From assembly GCA_965197675.1 (NCBI GenBank), contig OZ240221.1:1-64000 (forward strand): 64,000 nucleotides of DNA, written 5' to 3'. The notes under the pieces are model-generated. The model did no database searches. It was not told where the DNA came from and saw only the letters and a program-made list of their open reading frames with translations. Positions 43,303 through 52,579 of this stretch are shown here, piece after piece. This DNA comes from G965197675 sp965197675. Lineage in GTDB: Bacteria > Chloroflexota > Dehalococcoidia > Plut-88900. The position numbers were made by a program, and so were the translations under genes. The first letter of the stretch is position 1. Every line of letters begins with the position of its first letter.

Positions 43303-44816
43303 TAAAGCTCCTCGGACAGCCCTTCCAGTAGCTGATATATGGACAACCAGCGGGCATGCCTCTCTTCCAGGTCTAAGGTTCTGGACTCATCGGGCTCCAG
43401 TTTTGCGAAGGAGGTTTTCATCACATCGGCAGCTTCTGACAGATTAGCATATTCACCCGCGCCGACGGCTGCGCACATAGCAACCCCCAGGAGACTGACA
43501 TCCTTCACGTGAGGTACCTTAAGCTCCATACTCAGGCTATCACATACCAACTGAGGAAAATCTGATATGTTGCTTACTCCTCCCCCAAGTCTTACCTCAG
43601 ATATGTCCAGCTTTGACACTTCCTTTAGCTGGAGGTAGTTTTCCATGATTGCGAAGGCCAGATTCTCCAGGGCCGCTTGTCGTAGATGATAGCCGTCCAT
43701 ATTGGTGTGTCCAACGGGGACGGGAAAGAGTACCCCTCCCAATTGCAGGCCCATCTTACTACAGTTCATTATCCTGGGGCCAAGGAAGGCTACAGCCTGC
43801 TCACCGTTTACCAGTGATGAATCTGAAATAGAGGAGCAAGGCTCTTCTCTATGATTTCCGTAGCCTTCTCCAAGGATATCGGAGAGCCAATCTAGAGATT
43901 GGCCTGCCTGGGTGGTGCTGCTCTCCAGCACCCATCGATTGGGGATCACGTGGCAACCCGTCCACGTCCTCATCTCAGGGTCAAAGACAGGGGACCCAGT
44001 AACCAGTTGCAAAGGAGCGCTCCATCCCGCTATGACTCCAAGATGACCCTCCTCTATGACTCCCATTCCTAACAAACCACACTGGGTGTCCGATCCCCCC
44101 AAGGCTACCGGAGTACCTTCCTCTAAGCCTGTGACGGTAGACACTTGGGATGTTATCTCTCCAACTATGTCCCCTGCCTGTCCAACTGGGGGAAGCACGT
44201 CTGGAGAGATTCCCAGAGTTCCGAATAGAGAATGGTCGAGGCCACCGGTGCGTATATTCAGCAGTCCGCTCTCGCCGAGGGAGGACCTCTCGGCTATAAG
44301 CTGACCGCTCAGTTTAAATGTGAGCCAATCATTAACAGGCAGTGCTTTGTGGATCCTGTCGTTTATTTCCGGCCGGTGCTCTTGGAACCAGTTTAGCTTG
44401 GCGCCTGCGAACAGAAATGAGGGCAAGTGCCCAGTTAAGGAATAGATGTCCTTACCATTAACCTCATCGATAGACATTCCTTCGAAGAAAGCCCTCACGT
44501 CATGATTGGGTCCAGCGTACAGCTCCCTCCCGTTCTCGTCGATCAGCACCATACCTCCCCTTTGACTGGTGGCGCTTACTGCTGCGATATCTTCCCCTTC
44601 AAGACCCGCGTCGTGCAAGGCCTGGCGAATGAGTTGGCACATTGACTGCCATACTTCGTCGGGAGAGAACTCCTTACCCATGGGGGCGAGACCTTCAGGG
44701 CTGAAGTAGGTCACTTTCTTACGCGTCAAGGCCTTGACCGAGCCATCCATGCCTGCAATGAGGCACTTGAGGCTGCTGGTTCCCATGTCCAGAGATAGGA
44801 CATAGCTATTGGACAC
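43302..44816 (-). CDS. FGGY family carbohydrate kinase
   Basis: 504 residues, xylulokinase-like two-domain actin-fold kinase. SLDMGTSSLKCLIAG at the N-terminus binds phosphate; GGSDTQCGLLGMG, and RLGGGVSNISDFPQL near residue 410 bind ATP. Substrate specificity within xylulokinase, gluconokinase and LsrK-like kinases is unresolved. Overlaps the dehydrogenase gene by 11 bases. Confidence 0.88.
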   Translation of the reverse strand: MSNSYVLSLDMGTSSLKCLIAGMDGSVKALTRKKVTYFSPEGLAPMGKEFSPDEVWQSMCQLIRQALHDAGLEGEDIAAVSATSQRGGMVLIDENGRELYAGPNHDVRAFFEGMSIDEVNGKDIYSLTGHLPSFLFAGAKLNWFQEHRPEINDRIHKALPVNDWLTFKLSGQLIAERSSLGESGLLNIRTGGLDHSLFGTLGISPDVLPPVGQAGDIVGEITSQVSTVTGLEEGTPVALGGSDTQCGLLGMGVIEEGHLGVIAGWSAPLQLVTGSPVFDPEMRTWTGCHVIPNRWVLESSTTQAGQSLDWLSDILGEGYGNHREEPCSSISDSSLVNGEQAVAFLGPRIMNCSKMGLQLGGVLFPVPVGHTNMDGYHLRQAALENLAFAIMENYLQLKEVSKLDISEVRLGGGVSNISDFPQLVCDSLSMELKVPHVKDVSLLGVAMCAAVGAGEYANLSEAADVMKTSFAKLEPDESRTLDLEERHARWLSIYQLLEGLSEEL

Positions 44817-45804
44817 GCGCCCTCCACACCGAGGGATTCAATATGTGTATCGGACATTGGCCGTCTAGGAATCGCACTACGTCTTCGGTCATCATAGTAG
44901 AGTGTCGCTCGATGGTATCGTGTGTAGCTCCACCTATGTGAGGAGTCAAAATAACGTTGTCTAAATGGAGAAGAGCATTGTTGGGGGGGAGCGGGGAGGT
45001 CTCGTGAACGTCTAGGGCTGCGCCAGCTATCACCTTTTTCTCGATAGCCTTAACAAGGGCGTCATGATCTATGGCCGAGGCCGTAGAGGTGTTTACGAGA
45101 TATGCGCTGGTCTTCATCAGTCCGAGATTATGAGCGCCTATGATCCCCTCCACCTCTGGAGCAGAAGGAATATGCAGGCTAACGAAGTCGGAGCCTTTGA
45201 GTAGCTCTTCTAGATCAACCATATCCACGTCCACGCTCTCGGGGCCGTCAACGGCCTTGTACGGATCGTAGGCAATAACCCGCATGTCCAAAGCCCTGGC
45301 CTTTTTTGCTACAAGAGAACCGATGGTTCCCAATCCGGCTATTCCCAAGGTCTTGCCGGAGACCTCTGTTCCTCTCAGCTCGATGTAGGGAGACACAGGG
45401 TCCAGCCACGACCCTGATGAGGCCATTCTATGGGCCTCAGGGATGCTCCGAGCCAGGGACAAGATCAGGCCAATGACCAACTCAGCAACTGCGTTGGCAT
45501 TTCTTCCAGGAGTGTTAACCACTACTACGCCCTTCTCCGTGGCTGCGTCCAAGTCTATCTGTGAGGTGGCATTCCGGCATATGCCGACGAATTCAAGCAA
45601 GGGCGCCTCTTGGAATACCTCTTCAAAAACGAAATCCCCCTCAACTATCAAAATCCCCACATTTTCTCGATTAAGTCGCTGGGCTAGCTCTTCTGGATCG
45701 TGCAGCCGCCTGGTATCCAACCAGCTCTCGTTTACGACCTCCAGGCGGCTTCTAAGCCTGCTCAGGCATTTTTCTTCGAAAGGGGCCAATATCAGAGCTT
45801 TCAT
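44806..45804 (-). CDS. 2-hydroxyacid dehydrogenase-like protein lacking the catalytic arginine
   Basis: 332 residues from the ATG at 45804 (AGGGA before it). NAD-binding GIAGLGTIGSLVAKKA and the catalytic pair Glu (DVHETSPL) and His (LTPHIGG) are present, but where the family has N-x-x-R-G this protein reads NTSTASAID, so the substrate-binding Arg is replaced by Thr. First gene of an operon with a sugar kinase, an aldolase and a small unknown protein. It probably oxidises or reduces a 2-hydroxyacid or sugar acid, possibly with changed specificity. Confidence 0.85.
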   Translation of the reverse strand: MKALILAPFEEKCLSRLRSRLEVVNESWLDTRRLHDPEELAQRLNRENVGILIVEGDFVFEEVFQEAPLLEFVGICRNATSQIDLDAATEKGVVVVNTPGRNANAVAELVIGLILSLARSIPEAHRMASSGSWLDPVSPYIELRGTEVSGKTLGIAGLGTIGSLVAKKARALDMRVIAYDPYKAVDGPESVDVDMVDLEELLKGSDFVSLHIPSAPEVEGIIGAHNLGLMKTSAYLVNTSTASAIDHDALVKAIEKKVIAGAALDVHETSPLPPNNALLHLDNVILTPHIGGATHDTIERHSTMMTEDVVRFLDGQCPIHILNPSVWRARVQ

Positions 45805-45958
45805 GTGTTTGTCCCTAATCACCAGTGGAAGAAATCCTTAACAGTATCAACTTCCCTCGCCAGTGACATAGATGGAGGCCAAGTCTGAAGGGTCAGTTAA
45901 TCGTTCTCCGAAAAATAAGATTTGTCAGGTTTGGGGAAAGCGGTATAAACGATATGAA

Positions 45959-46639
45959 TTATAGCATCCTCGACAGCCTATTCTTCACCCGCTCCTCCTT
46001 CATCAGTGTCATACTCAGGGTAGAGCCAGGGGTGTCAACGAGGGTTTTTAGATCTTCTGGGGAGTCGATGTCCGTAGTTAGCGAGGCGAGTTTTAGGATT
46101 CGATACTCGATGTTTCTCTTCCGGGCTTCTTGGATGTGAAGCTCAAGGCTGTTGGGCCCGAAGCGAGACGGTATCGCGTTGGGCGGTGATTTTAACATCG
46201 CATTCGTGCCGCCGTCGTCGGACGGCGCCATGACCACATACGGCGCCCCTATATCCTCCCGTAAAATGGTCTCCAAGTCCCTCACCTCTGCCAGAGGAAG
46301 GTCTGACGGCACGACCAGCACCCGCTCTACACCCTCCTTGATTAGCTGCTCGGCCCCGAAATCGACCGCTGGGCCTTCTCCAACTACATCTGGTGGCTCC
46401 TCGATGACAGCTACCCCACGATCATGGGCTATATCCTGTATGGCGGGCTCCCGGCTAACTATTACCAGGCTTTCAAGGCCTTTGACCCTTCCCAGAACTG
46501 CGAGGATGTCCTTGAGCATGGCAATGGATAGATTGAATCTCTCATCCCTGCTGAGCACCCCCTCAAGGCGACTCAAAGCGTTTTGAAAACCCTTGACGGG
46601 CACCAACCCTACGGTTTTGGGCTGCATGATTTCAGTCAA
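45959..46639 (-). CDS. cofC: 2-phospho-L-lactate (or phosphoenolpyruvate) guanylyltransferase
   Basis: 226 residues, nucleotidyltransferase fold: GLVPVKGFQNALSRLEGVLS at the start, VLVVPSDLPLAEV, and APSDDGGTNAML are the CofC signature. Activates a three-carbon phosphate with GTP for F420 synthesis. Overlaps cofD by four bases. Confidence 0.93.
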   Translation of the reverse strand: MTEIMQPKTVGLVPVKGFQNALSRLEGVLSRDERFNLSIAMLKDILAVLGRVKGLESLVIVSREPAIQDIAHDRGVAVIEEPPDVVGEGPAVDFGAEQLIKEGVERVLVVPSDLPLAEVRDLETILREDIGAPYVVMAPSDDGGTNAMLKSPPNAIPSRFGPNSLELHIQEARKRNIEYRILKLASLTTDIDSPEDLKTLVDTPGSTLSMTLMKEERVKNRLSRML

Positions 46640-47550
46640 TCGAGGGTTGTGCCGGCCAGAAGGACCTTCTCTGCAAGCCCTGTCATGACGGTGTTGGTGG
46701 CCACAGCTTTGATTCCCAATTCTTGAACATTGCCCAACAGCTCAGCGTCGATCTGATCAAGTATGAAGGCATCCAGGAAGTCGCTATAGAGTCTAGCAAC
46801 CTGATATGCGCTCACCTCCATTCCCAAGTCCCTCATCATGTCGGCGGCGGGGCCCTTCAGGGCTGCGCCCCCAATAATGGGGCTGGTGGCTATCTTCGGT
46901 GCTTTACACGCCTTCAGAGCGTTTCGAATCCCCTTTACTGCCAGGATGGGCCCGATACTGATGAGAGGGTTGCTGGGAGCCAAGATTATTCTCTCGGATT
47001 TGTTGATGGCGTCGAGAACGCCTTTTGTCGGGAGGGCTTCTTCTATCCCTTTGAATTCGATGGACTTCACTCTATCGGTGGCGCTTCTCTTCACGAGGTA
47101 CTCCTGGAAGCCCAGGGCCTCCTCTTCGGTGATTATTCGAGTCTCGACCCTGCAATTGGTCATGGGCAGAATCCGACACTCGATGTCCAGTGCTTGCGAC
47201 ACCTGTGCTGTGACCTCTGAGAGACTACGGCCCGCCTTCATGAGCTGGGTGCGGTGAATGTGCATGGCCATGTCTCGGTCTCCCAGCCTGAACCAGGTCT
47301 CGTGCCCCAGGTGCCCTAGGCGTGAAAGACCGTAGAAGGTGTCGTCCTTTATACCCCATCCTCGGGTTTCATCCGCCAGACCTGAGAGGGTGTAGATGAT
47401 GGTATCTATATCGGGAGAAATATACAAACCATGGAGCTCTACGTCGTCACCGGTGTTGACTATGATCGTTACATCGGACGGGTCTACTATTTTGACCAGT
47501 CCCTGAAGGAACCTGGCTGCACCTACACCCCCCGCCAGAACTGTGATCAA
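46636..47550 (-). CDS. cofD: 2-phospho-L-lactate (LPPG:Fo) transferase
   Basis: Transfers the phospholactyl or phosphoenolpyruvyl group to Fo. 304 residues: ITVLAGGVGAARFLQGL, NTGDDVELHGLYISPD, and LAPSNPLISIGPIL are diagnostic. TTG start with AAGG before it. Operon cofD-cofC on the minus strand, 5 kb from cofE and npdG. The Fo synthase (CofG/CofH) is not in the window. Confidence 0.95.
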   Translation of the reverse strand: MITVLAGGVGAARFLQGLVKIVDPSDVTIIVNTGDDVELHGLYISPDIDTIIYTLSGLADETRGWGIKDDTFYGLSRLGHLGHETWFRLGDRDMAMHIHRTQLMKAGRSLSEVTAQVSQALDIECRILPMTNCRVETRIITEEEALGFQEYLVKRSATDRVKSIEFKGIEEALPTKGVLDAINKSERIILAPSNPLISIGPILAVKGIRNALKACKAPKIATSPIIGGAALKGPAADMMRDLGMEVSAYQVARLYSDFLDAFILDQIDAELLGNVQELGIKAVATNTVMTGLAEKVLLAGTTLD

Positions 47551-47667
47551 ACGTCTTTACCTTACAACCTAGTGAAGACTTGAAGATTACACGTGAAGAC
47601 CATCTAACATATTACCCCATAGAGTCTCAGTCAAATAGGTCTATGACCGAAATCCTCCACCTAGGTG

Positions 47668-47815
47668 AGGTTGTCTCAGAAAGGCAACCGCCTTGGTACC
47701 ACCCACCCCGGTAGGTTTTTGTGTGTGGGGGCACATTCCCCAGTCAAGCTGAGGACAGGCTCCCCAAACTCCCTGCCAGAGGGGATGGATTCCCGTGTCA
47801 AGCACGGGAATGACG
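47668..47815. repeat. Repeats R1 and R3 between cofD and the sigma-factor locus
   Basis: 47668-47785 is R1 (CAGAAAGGCAACCGCC, GGTAGGTTTTTGTGTGGGG, CCCAGTCAAGCTGAGGACAG); 47786-47815 is R3 (GATTCCCGTGTCAAGCACGG). The rest of the 359-base gap (47551-47909) shows no gene or clear signal. Confidence 0.85.
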
Positions 47816-47909
47816 GCTGGGGTAGTTCTCAGTGCTTACCTCTCCGGAGGTACTAGGAACCACTAGGATTGAAAAGCAGGTCTGAGAGGTGGTGCTTTCC
47901 GGTCATCCA

Positions 47910-49007
47910 TTACGGATAGCTCTGGGGGAAGAAGGTCAGGCCTTGCTCTTCGCCGAGATTTATGTCATCAACTGGCTGCTTGAACTCCAGGGTTTGGATA
48001 GCCAGGTTGTATTGCTTCCTGACATCCTGGAAGGAGTCTTTGACCTTGTATTGGTCCTCGATAGGCAGGCTATCCAAGACAACCTTAAGCATGGCGCCGT
48101 TGGTTCTGAAATCCTGGTCTAGTGATGTTCGTAGGGCTCTTATCTCCTGGAACTGGAGACCGTTGCCGGGTTCGGTCTCTTCAAACATCATTTTTATCGC
48201 TGCCTTTCTCTGCTGGTCTTCAACCAACCCCGACAACCTTTCGAGATGATTACTCGCCTTTTGAGCGAGAGAGTTCGCCATATCGAGATCGTCTTCTTGA
48301 ATCATGGCCACCATCTCGTGGGTGCGGCGGTCCGCCAGTTCCAAGTGAAGCCTTGCTTCCTCAGAGCTGGAGTTTGCAATCACCATCTGCACATCCTCAG
48401 TGAACTCTTTAACTGAGTAGAGGAGATCATCGGGCTTGCTGTCCGATGAGGCCCTGATGATGCTTACTCCTGCTATGACCACAACCAAGGCTGCTGCCAA
48501 CGCAGCGGCTCTACCATAGCTCCATCGGAGAGACGGCATCCAGGCGCGGACTACGCTGGGTTTTCTTCCGACTACCTGGGAAGAGAGACGTCGTCTTGCC
48601 GCTTCTTTGAACTTGGGGCTAGCCTTCAAGTCAAAGGTTTGCCGTAGTGCAACGGTTATCTGAAGCAGAGGGCCCAGTACAGATGATAGTTGGGGATAGA
48701 GATCAAGGCATCGCCGTATGGAGTGGCCCTTCAGGAGCATATCCAAACATCGGTTAAAGGCCTCTTCTAGTTGGCTCTGCGTTTGAGGGTTGTTAGAGAA
48801 AGCTTCTAGACTATGCCTGGTTTCAGACTTTAGCTCTGGATGAGGGTCTGTCGAAGAGGATTTAGATCCGGCGTAAGCGATACGGAGCAGGGGCTCCAGC
48901 TCTTTTGCATGCTCCGGATACTTAGAGAGGCAACTCTCAATCGATTCGCCGCAGAGGATAGCCTCCAGGCATTCGTTGAGTATCTCTTCAATGTTCCGGC
49001 TCATCAC
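47910..49007 (-). CDS. DUF5667-type membrane protein, probable anti-sigma factor
   Basis: 365 residues. Two tandem helical repeats (ILNECLEAILCGESIESCLSKYPEH and a second of similar form near residue 80-115) precede one membrane helix (about 168-187), then a coiled, charged extracytoplasmic part with DDLLYSVKEFTEDVQM, typical of DUF5667. It overlaps the ECF sigma gene by 20 bases, the arrangement of sigma/anti-sigma pairs, so it is likely to hold the sigma factor at the membrane; this role is inferred. Confidence 0.8.
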   Translation of the reverse strand: MMSRNIEEILNECLEAILCGESIESCLSKYPEHAKELEPLLRIAYAGSKSSSTDPHPELKSETRHSLEAFSNNPQTQSQLEEAFNRCLDMLLKGHSIRRCLDLYPQLSSVLGPLLQITVALRQTFDLKASPKFKEAARRRLSSQVVGRKPSVVRAWMPSLRWSYGRAAALAAALVVVIAGVSIIRASSDSKPDDLLYSVKEFTEDVQMVIANSSSEEARLHLELADRRTHEMVAMIQEDDLDMANSLAQKASNHLERLSGLVEDQQRKAAIKMMFEETEPGNGLQFQEIRALRTSLDQDFRTNGAMLKVVLDSLPIEDQYKVKDSFQDVRKQYNLAIQTLEFKQPVDDINLGEEQGLTFFPQSYP

Positions 49008-49542
49008 CGTTCTCCGCGGCGAAGATCCGGCGTATGGCTACTAGAGCGCTATGCTGAGACGCCTTGACGGCCCCCTCGGTCTTACCCATAACCTTAGCCG
49101 TATCCACTATGGATAATCCTCCCGCCAACCTGAGACTCAGAACCTGTTGCTGAGCATGGGTTAGCTGAGAAAGTGCTTTCCTAACACAGTCCAAGGTGAT
49201 GTTTATGGTCGTCTTTTCGTGGGGCGAAGCATCGTTGCTGGGCATTGTCTCCTCGATGGGCATTACCTGTCTCTTAGACGTCTTCCTCAGATGATCCACC
49301 ACAATATTGTGGGCGATGCGGAATAGCCAAGCAACGATGGATATCCCACGCCACTCAAAGGAGCCGATGGATTGAAGGGCTTTTAGAAAGACTTCTTCAG
49401 TTAGGTCTTCAGCATCGGAGGGATTGCCTACGCGAACAGCAATGTAGCGATATACCTTGTCGAAGAACTCCTCATAGATCTCCTCAAAGGCAGCCGCCTC
49501 TCCGGCCTGGGCGCTTCGTATTAGGATTTCTTCGTTTTGCAC
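48988..49542 (-). CDS. ECF (extracytoplasmic function) RNA polymerase sigma factor
   Basis: 184 residues. Region 2: AFEEIYEEFFDKVYRYIAVR, DAEDLTEEVFLKALQ and WLFRIAHNIVVDHLRK; region 4: LTHAQQQVLSLRLAGGLS and MGKTEGAVKASQHSAL helix-turn-helix. Co-encoded with the DUF5667 protein. Signal sensed is unknown. Confidence 0.95.
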   Translation of the reverse strand: MQNEEILIRSAQAGEAAAFEEIYEEFFDKVYRYIAVRVGNPSDAEDLTEEVFLKALQSIGSFEWRGISIVAWLFRIAHNIVVDHLRKTSKRQVMPIEETMPSNDASPHEKTTINITLDCVRKALSQLTHAQQQVLSLRLAGGLSIVDTAKVMGKTEGAVKASQHSALVAIRRIFAAENGDEPEH

Positions 49543-49722
49543 CAGACATCTCCGTTTCTAGTCCGGGGTCTGGGCGAGACTTTGACTGGTGCGAATTAAC
49601 GCCAGTCTTTAGGGTAAGCTGGTTATAACTTACCTACATCTACTATAACGCAATGATGATAGAAACGGTAGCTCTAAAGTGTATGATAGAATAATCAGGA
49701 TAGAATCTGCCGAGGTGACTTG

Positions 49723-50427
49723 TTGGCTCAGACACTGATGGCCTTCTATACCCGTTCTATGGTGTCCGGTGACATCGATCAAGCCCTGGAGGTGGAGAAG
49801 TACGCCTTTCCCACCCTGCGGCCCCCAACCCCCTTTAAGCGTGAGCTTCAGAACAAGAAGGCCAGATACATAGTGGCCGTACAGAGACCCATTGAGCCTG
49901 TTCCACAAGACTCTATAGAGGTGCCGGTAAACTTCCCACAGGACTATAGCAATACACGTGACTCCATCCAGGCTGGGCGAAACGGCGGCTGGTACCAGCG
50001 AATCACCAGTCTGAAGAGACTGCTTCCCCTTAGCTGGGATGCGTCTCCCACAAAAGATATCATTGCAGGGTACCTGGGTCTATGGTTTATTGTTGATGAT
50101 GCCCACATCGTCTCTGTGGGAGTTCGAGGGTCCTACCGAAGGAAGGGGATAGGAGAGCTTCTGGTAATCAGGGCCATCGAGACAAGTATCGATTGGGGTG
50201 CCAGGACTATCACTTTGGAGGTTCGAGTCTCCAATGAATCCGCACAGGCGCTTTATGAAAAGTACTGGTTCAAAAAGGTAGGAGTCAGAAAGCGCTATTA
50301 TCAGGACAATCAGGAAGACGCCTATATCATGACTACCGATCCCATCGGCTCCGAGGAATACTACCAGGAGCTCCAGCATTTGAAGGCTCTGCATGCGGAA
50401 AAGTGGGGCACACCCTTCCCTTCCTAG
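49723..50427 (+). CDS. GNAT acetyltransferase, RimI-like
   Basis: 234 residues; start is one of two tandem TTG codons (49720/49723), with GAGGTG best spaced for 49723. The acetyl-CoA site VSVGVRGSYRRKGIGELLV and a C-terminal TLEVRVSNESAQALYEKY match the RimI family, which acetylates the N-terminus of ribosomal protein bS18 in model bacteria. It carries a ~55-residue insertion (about 50-110) absent from short RimI. Possible substrate is therefore uncertain. Confidence 0.85.
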   Translation: MAQTLMAFYTRSMVSGDIDQALEVEKYAFPTLRPPTPFKRELQNKKARYIVAVQRPIEPVPQDSIEVPVNFPQDYSNTRDSIQAGRNGGWYQRITSLKRLLPLSWDASPTKDIIAGYLGLWFIVDDAHIVSVGVRGSYRRKGIGELLVIRAIETSIDWGARTITLEVRVSNESAQALYEKYWFKKVGVRKRYYQDNQEDAYIMTTDPIGSEEYYQELQHLKALHAEKWGTPFPS

Positions 50428-50457
50428 GATGAAAAGCTCTTCAACCGGAGGACGTTC

Positions 50458-51810
50458 GTGGTTTCCATTGCCGACTTGATAGCCCGGGTCGATAGCGCTT
50501 ACGATGAGATCATCTCTCTTGAGCAAGACCTGGTCCGCATTCCGAGCGTTAACACGGGCGTCATGCCCACTGGTGACGAGACTGAGGTGTGTCGGCTCCT
50601 CAGCAGCAAGCTTGGGCAGGAAGGGATACGCGGAGATATTTTGGAATCGGCGCCCGGCCGTGGAAACTACGTGGCCCGTTGGAGTGGCACCCATGGAGCA
50701 CCATCACTTCTCTTGATGTCTCACACCGATGTAGTACCCGTCGAAGCCGAGGATCAGTGGATATGTCCACCCTTTAGCGGAGAGGTCATCGATGGTCGCC
50801 TCTATGGCAGGGGCGCATCAGATTGCAAAGGTCTCCTCACGTGCCAGGTCATGGCTATGATTATCCTGAAGAGGGCTGGTGTCCAACTGAAAGGCGACCT
50901 GATACTGGCATCCGCCGCCGATGAGGAATCCGGTGGAGAATATGGATATGTATGGCTGGCAGAAAACCATCCAGACCTGATAAAGGCCGACTTCGCCATC
51001 AACGAGGGTGGTGACGTGGTGAAAAGGTCGGAGGGAGCCCCCGCCTTCATGCTCGGCGTAGGTGAAAAGGGGCGATTGGAAGTAGATATAATTGTGAAGG
51101 GGAATCCCTGTCACGCCTCCACTCCCTGGATGGGTAGTAACGCCGTTGCTAGGGCATGGGACGTTCTCAGGCGTATTGACGAGTATCAGCCGGAGATAGA
51201 TGTCTCCATGGAGATGTTCCGCCATCTCAAGAACCTGGGAGTCAATGAAGATCCCACTGCCCAGAATATCGACCAGATAGCGAACAGGATGAGCCAAAGT
51301 GATAGCTATTTGGCGTCCATGGTAAAGGCTCTTTCTCGTATGACTATCACGCCGACTATGGTTAATGGGGGTATCAAGTCCAACTCGGTTCCCGCCTCTT
51401 GTCGTATAACCTGTGATGTCAGGACTCTGCCCCATCAGGACGATCAGTACGTAAGACAAGAGATGGACAAAATTCTCCAGGGCATTCCCGATCTGGAAAT
51501 CGACATTGACTACACGGCAGTGTCCAGCGAGGCCCCTTATGAGACCGAGTTCACGGCAAAGATAAAGTCAGCTACTGAGACTGCAACCGAGGGTGCCGAG
51601 GGGGTGTGGGTCCCGTCCTTCACAACGGGCTTTTCCGATTCTCGGATTGTCCGACCCATGGGTGTTCTGGCTTATGGGTTCCAGCTCACTCATCCCGAGG
51701 ACGAGATACAAAAGGCAAACATCCACGGCACCAATGAGTCGGTGGACGTGAGAAGCCTGATAGTTGGGACCAAGATGTTGGTACTGCTAGCTCTTGATGT
51801 GCTGGGATAG
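50458..51810 (+). CDS. M20 family metallopeptidase/deacylase (ArgE/DapE-like)
   Basis: 450 residues. Metal-binding motifs LLLMSHTDVVPVEAEDQW, YGRGASDCKGLL and ADEESGGEYG, lid-domain GNPCHASTPWMGSNA and a terminal HGTNESVDV histidine are all intact. Hydrolyses N-acyl amino acids or dipeptides. GTG start with GGAGGA before it. 30 bases after the acetyltransferase; possibly cotranscribed. Confidence 0.92.
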   Translation: MVSIADLIARVDSAYDEIISLEQDLVRIPSVNTGVMPTGDETEVCRLLSSKLGQEGIRGDILESAPGRGNYVARWSGTHGAPSLLLMSHTDVVPVEAEDQWICPPFSGEVIDGRLYGRGASDCKGLLTCQVMAMIILKRAGVQLKGDLILASAADEESGGEYGYVWLAENHPDLIKADFAINEGGDVVKRSEGAPAFMLGVGEKGRLEVDIIVKGNPCHASTPWMGSNAVARAWDVLRRIDEYQPEIDVSMEMFRHLKNLGVNEDPTAQNIDQIANRMSQSDSYLASMVKALSRMTITPTMVNGGIKSNSVPASCRITCDVRTLPHQDDQYVRQEMDKILQGIPDLEIDIDYTAVSSEAPYETEFTAKIKSATETATEGAEGVWVPSFTTGFSDSRIVRPMGVLAYGFQLTHPEDEIQKANIHGTNESVDVRSLIVGTKMLVLLALDVLG

Positions 51811-51945
51811 CCTATTTCTCTTCCCGTCTATCGTCCCGAGGCACCGGCCCCTTGCAAGAGACTCAACCCCTGACTCGCATCCACCATTCCCGTTGACATC
51901 TAAATCTGCAATAGTGCACAGATAGAGCATCGCTTAGAGATTTCA

Positions 51946-52428
51946 ATGGGCAAAATCAAACTCACCTGCCAAACCCTTCCGATAAGGGCGCACCGAGAGT
52001 TGGTCTACCAACTGATCACCACCATCGGCCGAGGCAAGCTGGCGGGCTCCAAGGATGTGTCCTCCAGGATCATATCCAAGGACGGGGACAAGATAGTCGC
52101 CGAGTTCTACACTAAGACCCGCTGGTACACTGTGACCACCGTCGAGGAGATGACCCTATATCCTCCTGAGCGGATCGCTTACCGATGGCTTAAGGGGCCG
52201 ATTAAATACGTCGTCGAGGAGTTTGTCCTTCGTGAGGCTCAGAATGGGGGATCGGAGCTAGTGCACAATGGTGAGTTCGAGCTAAAGATGCCAGTTTTGG
52301 GTTGGATATTCGGGCGTCTATGGGTAAAGCCCCTCTTCGAGAAGGTCGTCATAGGCCACATGGAAGAGATAAAAGAGGCCGCCGAGGCACGGGCGTCCCG
52401 CAGCCACGTCTATCCACAACCGACATAG
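51946..52428 (+). CDS. SRPBCC/START-like ligand-binding protein
   Basis: 160 residues, a polyketide cyclase/COQ10-type helix-grip fold (RAHRELVYQLITTIGRG, IAYRWLKGPIKYVVEEFVL, GSELVHNGEFELKMP). Binds a hydrophobic ligand; function unknown. ATG lacks an obvious ribosome binding site. Confidence 0.75.
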   Translation: MGKIKLTCQTLPIRAHRELVYQLITTIGRGKLAGSKDVSSRIISKDGDKIVAEFYTKTRWYTVTTVEEMTLYPPERIAYRWLKGPIKYVVEEFVLREAQNGGSELVHNGEFELKMPVLGWIFGRLWVKPLFEKVVIGHMEEIKEAAEARASRSHVYPQPT

Positions 52429-52542
52429 CCAGAGGCCAGCATCCTCCCTGATTAGTCACATCACCGCGTCATCCTGAATCCTTACCACCCTGGAAGGATG
52501 AAAATCTACTAACCTCTACCTGCTAACCATTCCCTACCCAAC

Positions 52543-52571
52543 TTGGCTCCAATTTCGTAGCAGGTTACAAT
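52543..52571 (+). promoter_or_regulatory. Promoter of the ABC exporter operon, probably giving a leaderless mRNA
   Basis: TTGGCT (52543-52548), 17 bases, TACAAT (52566-52571). The ATG is at 52580, eight bases after the -10 box, so transcription would start within two bases of the start codon. No Shine-Dalgarno sequence is present. Confidence 0.6.
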
Positions 52572-52579
52572 CTATTCAT

